The notes under the pieces were generated by a model. It was not told where the DNA came from. It searched no databases and saw only the letters and a list, made by a program, of their open reading frames with translations. Positions 1 through 5,460 of a DNA stretch of 7,238 bases are shown in pieces (position 1 is the stretch's first letter; the number at the start of each line of letters is the position of its first letter). The translations under genes were made by a program, and so were the position numbers. This stretch comes from Omnitrophica WOR_2 bacterium RIFCSPHIGHO2_02_FULL_52_10 (GTDB lineage: Bacteria; Omnitrophota; Gorgyraeia; Zapsychrales; Zapsychraceae): assembly GCA_001805655.1 (NCBI GenBank), contig MHGR01000046.1, positions 1 to 7,238 on the forward strand, written 5' to 3'.

Positions 1-1
1 A

Positions 2-853
2 ACAGCGGTGCTGGGGACAGGGCTGATGGGATATCCGATGGCCGAGCGGCTGTTGGCCGCCAAGCATGCGGTTTGCGTTTACAACCGCACGAGGGCGAAG
101 GCCGGGCCGCTGGCCCAAAAGGGCGCGACGGTCGCCTCCAGCGCGAAGGAAGCGGTCGAGAGTGCCGCATGCGTTATTTTGATGTTAGCGGATATAAAAG
201 CCATTGAAAAGGTTTTATTCGGTGAGGAAAAGATAAATTTGGCGGGTAAAACCGTTATTCAGATGGGAACCATCGCCCCCCGGGAAAGCATTGCCTTGGC
301 GCAGCGGGTGATCAAGGGCGGGGGCGAATACCTGGAGTGTCCGGTGCTGGGCAGCCGCGGGGAAGCCGCCAAAGGCGGCTTGATCCTCATGGTTGGATCG
401 ACGAAGAAGCAATTCCGCGCATGGCAGGGTTTTTTGAAGGTGTTCGGCCCTCAGCCGCTGTATATCGGGGAGGTCGGCAAAGCGGCGGCCATGAAATTGG
501 CGTTGAATCAATTGATTGCCTCGCACGCGGCCGGCTTTTCTCTGAGTTTGGGGATCGTCGAAAAGAGCGGGGTTGCCGTGGAAACCTTTATGAACGTCTT
601 GAACAAAAGCCCTTTATGTGCCAAAATGTTTGAAAAGAAATTGGGCAACTGGCTGGGCCGGAAATACGATAACCCGAATTTTCCGGTCAAGCATTTGCTC
701 AAGGATGTCGGTCTGATCATCCGGGAGGCCAAGGCGCTCGGCCTGTCCACGGATGTGATTGAGGGCATCGACAGGGTTTTGCAAAAGACGGTTGACAAGG
801 GGCTGGGGGAAAAGGATTATTCGGCGCTCTTTAATGCCGTAAATAACATATAA
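2..853 (+). CDS. NAD(P)-dependent 3-hydroxyisobutyrate dehydrogenase-family oxidoreductase, 5'-partial
   Basis: This is a beta-hydroxyacid dehydrogenase of the HIBADH/GLYR1 type, a family that reduces or oxidises small 2- or 3-hydroxy acids or semialdehydes in the cytoplasm. Numbering from the GTG at 8, residues 3-8 (GTGLMG) are the Rossmann dinucleotide loop. NRT at 26-28, after the second strand, lacks the acidic residue typical of NAD-specific enzymes and suggests NADP(H). GSRGEA at 115-120 is the substrate-binding loop, and K163 with N167 (MKLALNQL) matches the catalytic Lys/Asn helix. The C-terminal half fits the all-helical NAD_binding_11 domain. The GTG at 8 is not the start: it encodes the internal valine of the usual 'AVLGTGLMG' strand, and the frame is open to the window edge (T, A before it), so a few N-terminal residues are missing. 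The ABC ATPase starts 6 bases after the stop, which suggests one transcript. Family is secure; the substrate is unknown. Confidence 0.93.
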   Translation, partial: TAVLGTGLMGYPMAERLLAAKHAVCVYNRTRAKAGPLAQKGATVASSAKEAVESAACVILMLADIKAIEKVLFGEEKINLAGKTVIQMGTIAPRESIALAQRVIKGGGEYLECPVLGSRGEAAKGGLILMVGSTKKQFRAWQGFLKVFGPQPLYIGEVGKAAAMKLALNQLIASHAAGFSLSLGIVEKSGVAVETFMNVLNKSPLCAKMFEKKLGNWLGRKYDNPNFPVKHLLKDVGLIIREAKALGLSTDVIEGIDRVLQKTVDKGLGEKDYSALFNAVNNI

Positions 854-859
854 CCGCTT

Positions 860-1579
860 ATGATTACTGTTGAAAATATCACAAAAAATTTCGGCGTTGT
901 CCAGGCCCTCAAGGGGGTTTCGTTTGAAATTAAAAAAGGCGAGATCGTAGGTTTTCTCGGCCGCAACGGCGCCGGCAAAACGACGCTGATGCGTATTTTA
1001 ACCTCCTATCTGCCGCCCAGTTCCGGGCGCGCTTTCATTGACGGCATGGATGTCGCCAAGAAGTCCATGGCCGTCCGCCGGAGGATCGGCTATTTGCCCG
1101 AAACGCCGCCGCTCTATTCGAACATGACGGCGAGGGATTACCTGATGTTTGCCGCCCGGCTGAAAGACGTTCCCCTAAAGAAAATCAAACCGCAGGTCGA
1201 TAAGGTCCTCAATGAATGTTATTTGCGCAATGTCGCGGACCAGCCCATCGCCACACTTTCCAAGGGCTACCAGCAGAGGGTCGGCATCGCCCAGGCGATT
1301 CTTAACGATCCGGCGATCCTGATCCTGGATGAGCCGACCAACGGCCTGGACCCGGTGCAGATCCAGCGGGTCCGCGAACTCATCCGGAACCTGGAGCGGG
1401 AACGGACGATCATCATTAGCACGCATATCCTTTCGGAGATCGAGCAGATCGCCAAGCGGGTCTTGATCATCAAAGACGGCGCGGTTATCGCCGACAATGC
1501 CATTGATGAGCTGTTAATCGATGACCAAGGACGCCCGCGCAGTCTGGAGGATGTGTTCTTGAAGTTGAACGAAAATTAG
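860..1579 (+). CDS. ABC transporter ATP-binding protein, GldA/NosF/CcmA type
   Basis: This 239-residue protein is a complete nucleotide-binding subunit that would power the membrane complex encoded downstream. Visible motifs are Walker A GRNGAGKT (34-41), a Q-loop position carrying Glu instead of Gln (YLPE, 78-81), the signature LSKGYQQR (133-140), Walker B ILILDEP (153-159) with catalytic E158, a D-loop (NGLDP, 161-165) and switch H189. The LSKGY form of the signature and the YLPE motif are usual for the ABC-2 exporter branch that includes GldA, NosF and CcmA. The ATG at 860 has no Shine-Dalgarno sequence and lies 6 bases after the oxidoreductase stop, so translational coupling or leaderless-like initiation is likely. 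The following permease and GldG-like genes are its natural partners. Gliding itself should not be inferred, since this family occurs in many non-gliding bacteria. Confidence 0.96.
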   Translation: MITVENITKNFGVVQALKGVSFEIKKGEIVGFLGRNGAGKTTLMRILTSYLPPSSGRAFIDGMDVAKKSMAVRRRIGYLPETPPLYSNMTARDYLMFAARLKDVPLKKIKPQVDKVLNECYLRNVADQPIATLSKGYQQRVGIAQAILNDPAILILDEPTNGLDPVQIQRVRELIRNLERERTIIISTHILSEIEQIAKRVLIIKDGAVIADNAIDELLIDDQGRPRSLEDVFLKLNEN

Positions 1580-1653
1580 ATGCTAGATGCCAGATGCTGG
1601 ATGCCAGATACCAGATGCTTGAAACCGGCATCTAGCATCCGGCATCCAGTATC
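1579..1653 (+). repeat. Heptamer tandem repeat folding into a long hairpin between ATPase and permease genes
   Basis: Six consecutive 7-base units of consensus GATRCYD run from 1579 to 1620. After a 5-base spacer (GAAAC, 1621-1625), four units of the reverse complement run from 1626 to 1653. Units 3-6 (1593-1620) can pair with 1626-1653 as a 28-pair stem with about 22 Watson-Crick pairs, 2 G-U wobbles and 4 mismatches. Units 1-4 pair about equally well, so the stem can slip in 7-base steps. The first unit overlaps the G of the ATPase stop codon. The block fills 75 of the 97 bases between the two genes, so it looks inserted into an otherwise compact operon. No T-run follows, so it is not a standard rho-independent terminator. 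It may be a dispersed intergenic repeat of the REP kind that sets mRNA stability or the ATPase:permease ratio; that role is inference. Confidence 0.93.
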
Positions 1654-1676
1654 AAAATAACCTCTTTAATGTCTTT

Positions 1677-2387
1677 ATGAACAAAGTCCTCGCCATAGCC
1701 CGAAAAGAACTTGCCACGTTTTTTAAATCCCCGATGGCGTATATCCTCCTGTTTCTGACGATTTCCGTATTCAACATCTTTTTCTTTATCGTCATCGACA
1801 GCAATCAGGAATCCACGTTAAAGGACATATTCAAGATCATGGAGTTTTTATTCGTGTTCCTGATCCCCATGCTGACCATGAAGACCTTTGCCGAAGAAAA
1901 GGCGACCGGCACGATGGAATTCCTCATGACCACGCCAACGAGCAATACGGCTATAGTCCTTGGGAAGTATCTGGGGAGTATTATCTTTTTCACGCTGATC
2001 ATCATGATGACCATAAGCTATTATGTGATCATTGAATGCTTCGGAACGCCGGACCGGGCCGCGACCCTGACCGGTTATTTTGGCGTGTGGCTCGAAGGGG
2101 GGCTGTTCATCGCCATCGGCCTGTTGATATCGTCTTTAACGCGCAACCAGATCATCGCGGCGATCAGCACGTATGTGGCGATTTTCCTCCTTTATTTCTC
2201 CCTGAGCTTTATCCAATATACCCAGGGGACCATGGAAGCATTGGTCAGGCATATCAGCACGCTCAGCCATATGGAGAATTTTGCCGTCGGTTTGGTCACG
2301 GCGGCGGATATTGTTTATTATGTCAGCGGCATCGTTTTTTGTCTGGTATTAACGCGGGTGAGCATCGAGAACCGGCTATGGCGTTAA
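1677..2387 (+). CDS. ABC-2 type transporter permease, GldF-like
   Basis: This 236-residue integral membrane protein has about six hydrophobic segments, roughly at 20-40, 54-70, 97-120, 137-153, 158-180 and 208-226. Between the second and third lies EEKATGTMEFL (73-83), the conserved cytoplasmic 'EE..GT.E.L' element of ABC-2 permeases, followed by the usual TTPTS. Length and layout match the GldF-like single-permease subunit that pairs with an ATPase such as the one upstream and a GldG-like auxiliary protein such as the one downstream. The ATG at 1677 has no recognisable Shine-Dalgarno sequence; the N-terminus (MNKVLAIARKEL) is the family's typical amphipathic start, which supports this choice. 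Its end overlaps the next gene by 10 bases. The transported substrate cannot be read from the sequence. Confidence 0.94.
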   Translation: MNKVLAIARKELATFFKSPMAYILLFLTISVFNIFFFIVIDSNQESTLKDIFKIMEFLFVFLIPMLTMKTFAEEKATGTMEFLMTTPTSNTAIVLGKYLGSIIFFTLIIMMTISYYVIIECFGTPDRAATLTGYFGVWLEGGLFIAIGLLISSLTRNQIIAAISTYVAIFLLYFSLSFIQYTQGTMEALVRHISTLSHMENFAVGLVTAADIVYYVSGIVFCLVLTRVSIENRLWR

Positions 2388-3970
2388 GAAACGAATCCAG
2401 AAATCTATGCGTTTTGCTGTTGTTGGGGGTCATCCTGATCGCCTACGGGACGGGCTCCGCCTATGTCGCGTCGGCAATCAGCCGCGTGGCGGCGGCGCTG
2501 GTCATCTTAGGGGCGGCCGCGCTGCTGATCTGTTATGCGCGCGTCAGGAGCCTGATGCCCAAGATGTTGTCGGCCTCCCGCTGGAAGCGGTATTTGCTTT
2601 TTTTTCTGCTGGTTGCCCTCTGGGCCGGGCTCTACGTTGAGGTCAATTATTTCGCTTACCGCCATAATACCCGCTGGGACTTGACCCGCGCCGGACTGCA
2701 TACCCTGACCGACAGCACCGCCGATGTCATCTCGCGCCTCTACCAGGGGATCCGCGTGACCGCGTTTCATGTCGGCCTGCCCCCCAAATACCTGGAAGAC
2801 CTGTTGCGCGAATACAAGCGGCTTTCCGGCGGCAAGATTACCACGGAAATCATAGACCCGATCGTGCATATCGGATATGCCGCGCAGTTCGGGAATGTGA
2901 TCAGCGGCAAAGAGCAGAAGGTTTTTGTCCAGTCGGGCAGCGAGCAGCGGGAGGTGGACTTCACGGGAGGGGTCCTCACGGAAGAGCAGCTGACCAACGC
3001 GATCATCCAGGTCACGCGCAAGGTCCGCCAGGCCTATTTCCTGATTGGGCACAATGAATTCGATATTTATGAGGAAGGCGAATCGGGCCTCAATGTCTTT
3101 CAGGCCCTGCTCTCCGCCAATAATATCCTTACCAAGAGGTTGATGCTGGGGACCGATGCAGAAATCCCCAAGGATTGCGATGTCCTGGTCATTGCCGGCG
3201 CCAAGGAGCACCTGACCAAGAAAGAGGAGGATTTGATTTCGGAATATTTGAAAAAGGGGGGCGACGCCTTGTTCCTCATTGAGCAAACAATCGTCACCAC
3301 TCCCGAAAAGCCGTTAACGGCCGACGAACTAACCAAAAACTCCTCGCTCAACAGCATCCTCAATGACTGGGGGCTGAACGTTGCCGATGACGTGGTCGTT
3401 GACCTGGCCAGCCACGCCAGCGGCGATGTCGGCAGCCCGGCCACCAGAAATTATTTGACGCACCGCAGCATTGTCAATGATCTCGATTACACGTTTTTTG
3501 TCCGCCCGCGGTCGTTATCCATTGTCAAGGATCGCCGCGATACGGTCAAGCTGGCGCCGATTATCCTCACGGCCTCCGATGAAAAAAGCTGGGGGGAGAC
3601 CAATCGCATGCTGCAGGTGAAATATGATGAAGGCATAGACCGCGCCGGCCCGGTCCCGATTGCCTTTGCCATCTGGGAGTCCAAGGAAGAGGGCGAGGCT
3701 TCGGACACGCGCATAATCGTGATCACGGACGCGGACTTCCTGACCAACGCCCTCATCGGCCAGTACAGCAACGCGCGCTTAGGGGTCAATACGATCAATT
3801 GGCTGACAGAGACGGACTATAAGGTTTTCTTTGAGTCGAAAAATATAGAGATTGACCGGTTGGACCTTACAAGCCGGCAAAAGAGAATGATAGGCGTAAT
3901 CCTCTTTCTTATGCCTGTTTTTATCGTTGTGATCGGCATTATGGTTTGGATAAAACAACGCATTGTCTAA
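2378..3970 (+). CDS. GldG-like ABC transporter auxiliary (extracytoplasmic) protein
   Basis: This 530-residue protein is anchored at both ends. Hydrophobic segments lie at about 10-31, 36-54 and 71-89, and a last one at about 505-525 is followed by a short basic tail (KQRIV). After the third segment comes RWDLT (99-103) followed by LHTLTDST, the 'RWDLT...SL...T' signature that opens the GldG/ABC_transp_aux region. The large central part (about 105-500) should lie outside the cytoplasm and contains the family's late ITDADFLTN element, then a conserved GVNTINWLTE stretch. The frame is open upstream to 2036, but that part is only the permease gene read in another frame. The ATG at 2378, overlapping the permease stop by 10 bases, gives the typical membrane N-terminus and implies coupled translation. 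In many genomes a DUF4340 protein gene follows; here it is absent and a 446-base gap follows. Confidence 0.92.
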   Translation: MALRNESRNLCVLLLLGVILIAYGTGSAYVASAISRVAAALVILGAAALLICYARVRSLMPKMLSASRWKRYLLFFLLVALWAGLYVEVNYFAYRHNTRWDLTRAGLHTLTDSTADVISRLYQGIRVTAFHVGLPPKYLEDLLREYKRLSGGKITTEIIDPIVHIGYAAQFGNVISGKEQKVFVQSGSEQREVDFTGGVLTEEQLTNAIIQVTRKVRQAYFLIGHNEFDIYEEGESGLNVFQALLSANNILTKRLMLGTDAEIPKDCDVLVIAGAKEHLTKKEEDLISEYLKKGGDALFLIEQTIVTTPEKPLTADELTKNSSLNSILNDWGLNVADDVVVDLASHASGDVGSPATRNYLTHRSIVNDLDYTFFVRPRSLSIVKDRRDTVKLAPIILTASDEKSWGETNRMLQVKYDEGIDRAGPVPIAFAIWESKEEGEASDTRIIVITDADFLTNALIGQYSNARLGVNTINWLTETDYKVFFESKNIEIDRLDLTSRQKRMIGVILFLMPVFIVVIGIMVWIKQRIV

Positions 3971-4416
3971 GGCAGTTACCCGCCTTGACCCCCTGGCAAT
4001 TTCAAGCTTGTGCCGCAAGCGGTTACAAAGCGTTTTGGTCTGGTTTTCCACAGGTAATTCACACCCTCCATCAAAATCCATTCTGAAAACCTATCAAGAT
4101 TATTTTCTTAAAATACTCAAGAATAACAAGTTGTGAGTTCTTAAGCCTTTAAAAAAGCGCTTTCTTCTTAATTGCTGGCACAGATAGGTGGATTTTGGCT
4201 TTCGTGCTACACTATATTGTCATTATTTGGGGGCCATAAGCCGGACTCTTTTCACGGATTCCTTACATTTCGTCAACATAGCAAATTGTCTTTGTATGCA
4301 ATAGGTAAGCATTCGTTCATCGATAGGGATTGCTGAATAAATAGAAAGGTAAAAGAAAATACTCAGCCGGTAGGGAGTTCGCTTATGCCAGCTGACGAAG
4401 AAAGGAGGGGATTGAA
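3971..4416. other. 446-base non-coding region between the ABC operon and the channel-like gene
   Basis: No credible gene is seen on either strand; base composition is clearly more AT-rich than the flanking genes. Structures visible: a short hairpin GCTTG-TGCCG-CAAGC at 4006-4020 without a T-run, so at best a weak end for the ABC operon. There is an imperfect AT-rich dyad at 4107-4145 (CTTAA/TTAAG outside, ACTCA/TGAGT inside) and a perfect 10-base palindrome AAAGCGCTTT at 4154-4163. An extended -10-like TGCTACACT ends at 4213 but has no good -35. The last 40 bases hold a tiny possible leader ORF (4385-4420) described in the findings. A promoter for the gene at 4417 should be here, but I cannot place it with confidence. 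Confidence 0.7.
4403..4408 (+). promoter_or_regulatory. Strong Shine-Dalgarno (AGGAGG) for the channel-like gene
   Basis: AGGAGG, extended to AAAGGAGGGG, lies 8 bases before the ATG at 4417. It fixes that start and stands out because no other gene start in the window has a comparable site, suggesting strong translation of this small membrane protein. Confidence 0.88.
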
Positions 4417-5085
4417 ATGAAACTTGATATTCTGGTTTTGGAACCGCTCTATGAGATGATGATAAGGGTGATGAATTTTATCCCCACCTTCGTCATGGCA
4501 TTGGCCATCCTCGTTGTCGGCTATCTTGTCGCGAAATCGATCACCAAATTATTGGTGTCGTTTCTGAGGACGATTGGAGTTGACAAGATATCCGCTAAAA
4601 CGGGCGTCTCCAAGGTATTGAAGACAGGAGGCATCACACAGAAACCCAGCAGCCTCATCGGCTGCCTGGCGTACTGGACAATAATGGTAGGCGTGCTCAT
4701 AACCACGGTCAAAGTATTCGGCCTGACGATGGCCACGACATTGCTGGACACGGTTCTGGGATACATACCGAGCATCTTTTCAGGCGTGTTCGTCCTGATT
4801 ATCGGTATGCTCTTGGCAAAATTCGTTTCTATCTTGGTGTATGTCGCCGCGAAGAACACGGATATGCCGATCCCGGACGTGCTCAGCCGGTTAAGCAAAT
4901 GGGCGATTGTCGTGTATGTGACCATCATCTACCTCAAGGAAATCGGGTTCGTCGGATTGTTCAGCGGTGCCACGTATTCCGTCTTCATGACAGGTATCGT
5001 CTTTGCCTTCGCGCTGGCCTTCGGGCTGGCCGGCAAGGACATCGCCGCGAAATACCTGGACGTTCTGAAGAAAAAGGAAGAATAA
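4417..5085 (+). CDS. Conserved TM-helix repeat membrane protein, MscS-related, lacking the beta domain
   Basis: This 222-residue membrane protein has about five hydrophobic segments, near 22-42, 82-103, 118-143, 160-176 and 188-206. Two stretches resemble each other: FIPTFVMALAILVVGYLVAK (21-40) and YIPSIFSGVFVLIIGMLLAK (116-135). This is the duplicated 'conserved TM helix' repeat (PF05552 type) found in CmpX-like proteins and in small-conductance mechanosensitive channel relatives. The last segment, FALAFGLAGKDIAAKYL (197-213), resembles the pore-lining TM3 of MscS. The protein then ends with a charged tail (LKKKEE), so the cytoplasmic beta and alpha/beta domains of true MscS are missing. 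It could be an osmotic-stress membrane protein or a minimal channel; actual gating is not shown. The gene stands alone, between a 446-base gap with a strong ribosome binding site and a strong terminator 29 bases past the stop. Confidence 0.88.
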   Translation: MKLDILVLEPLYEMMIRVMNFIPTFVMALAILVVGYLVAKSITKLLVSFLRTIGVDKISAKTGVSKVLKTGGITQKPSSLIGCLAYWTIMVGVLITTVKVFGLTMATTLLDTVLGYIPSIFSGVFVLIIGMLLAKFVSILVYVAAKNTDMPIPDVLSRLSKWAIVVYVTIIYLKEIGFVGLFSGATYSVFMTGIVFAFALAFGLAGKDIAAKYLDVLKKKEE

Positions 5086-5114
5086 GTGCGGCTGATCATC
5101 CGCAAGTTGTCAAC

Positions 5115-5149
5115 GGACGGCCGGGAGTATTCCCGGCCGTCCTTTTTTT
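5115..5149 (+). terminator. Rho-independent terminator of the channel-like gene
   Basis: A perfect 12-pair GC-rich stem, GGACGGCCGGGA (5115-5126) with TCCCGGCCGTCC (5131-5142), closes a 4-base GTAT loop. Seven Ts follow directly (5143-5149). It lies 29 bases past the stop at 5085 and isolates this gene from the downstream kinase. Confidence 0.96.
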
Positions 5150-5169
5150 GTAACAGTAACAGTATGTAA

Positions 5170-5311
5170 CAGTAGACGTTGTACGGAAACGTTTATGCAG
5201 GTTGAGGTTTTGAAAAAAATACAGTTAGGTAATACCAGCACCGCGGATAGCCCAGGAAAGAATTGATTTATAATAACTTATATCACTTCTGGTTACATAC
5301 AGCGTCTACCG
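5170..5311. repeat. Imperfect 21-base inverted repeat pair about 100 bases apart
   Basis: The arm at 5170-5190 matches the reverse complement of 5291-5311 at 16 of 21 positions, including an unbroken GTAGACG core. The arms are separated by 100 bases (5191-5290). TAACAG direct copies abut the left arm. This could be a decayed small inverted-repeat element or a large stem-loop in the kinase leader; no transposase or clear target duplication is visible. Confidence 0.45.
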
Positions 5312-5394
5312 TTTATACTTCCTGTTTATTTCCTGCCAAGCTTCCGCCCTCATGCTTCCAGTAAATTTCACCCATTTTTCTATTTTTTCCCGAT

Positions 5395-5422
5395 TATAAC
5401 GGTTATACTGCAAACGATAACC
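5395..5422. promoter_or_regulatory. Palindromic operator candidate upstream of the MHYT kinase
   Basis: TATAAC-G-GTTATA is a 13-base dyad around one central base (5395-5407), with a third half-site ATAACC at 5417-5422. It lies 54 bases before the kinase ATG, where a regulator could bind. In AT-rich DNA such dyads also arise by chance, so this stays a candidate. Confidence 0.2.
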
Positions 5423-5460
5423 CTGTTTGATACAATAGGTTCCCGCAATTAATTATCATC

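Larger units (their letters stand above)
5150..5460. other. 311-base non-coding, repeat-rich region upstream of the MHYT kinase
   Basis: I see no gene here. The region is AT-rich and begins with three TAACAG copies (5151-5156, 5157-5162, 5166-5171). Two inverted arms, 5170-5190 and 5291-5311, bracket a central segment with an exact TATAAT at 5269-5274, though no matching -35 is seen. A palindrome TATAACGGTTATA (5395-5407) with a further ATAACC at 5417-5422 lies nearer the kinase. Promoter and control sites of the kinase should lie here. Confidence 0.65.

Noticed and set aside
1579..1653. The heptamer array considered as a CRISPR or a terminator.
   Set aside because: There are no unique spacers of CRISPR length, the units are contiguous 7-mers, and no T-run follows the hairpin.
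2036..2377. A long in-frame upstream extension of the GldG-like protein.
   Set aside because: This stretch is the permease gene read in another frame; it is rich in His, Arg and Pro and lacks membrane segments. The ATG at 2378 gives the expected N-terminus.
2507..3286. A 259-codon open frame on the minus strand opposite the GldG-like gene.
   Set aside because: It is antisense to clearly conserved coding sequence, has no recognisable domain, and arises from the codon bias of the plus-strand gene.
3779..4081. A 100-codon minus-strand frame reaching into the gap after the GldG-like gene.
   Set aside because: About two thirds is antisense to the GldG-like C-terminus, the predicted peptide is low-quality and charged without motifs, and no ribosome binding site is seen.
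4176..4200. TGGCAC followed by a TTTTGG stretch, considered as a sigma-54 promoter.
   Set aside because: The -12 GC element is not at the required spacing from the -24 GG, so the match fails.
4212..4240. GGGGGCCATAAGCCGGACTC resembles the reverse complement of the conserved 3' end of bacterial RNase P RNA.
   Set aside because: Only this short piece matches. The other conserved RNase P segments are not found at proper spacing on the minus strand, and the 446-base gap plus flanking gene leave no room for a convincing fold. Probably chance.
4521..4928. A 135-codon minus-strand frame opposite the channel-like gene.
   Set aside because: It lies wholly antisense to a gene with a strong ribosome site, terminator and clear family motifs.
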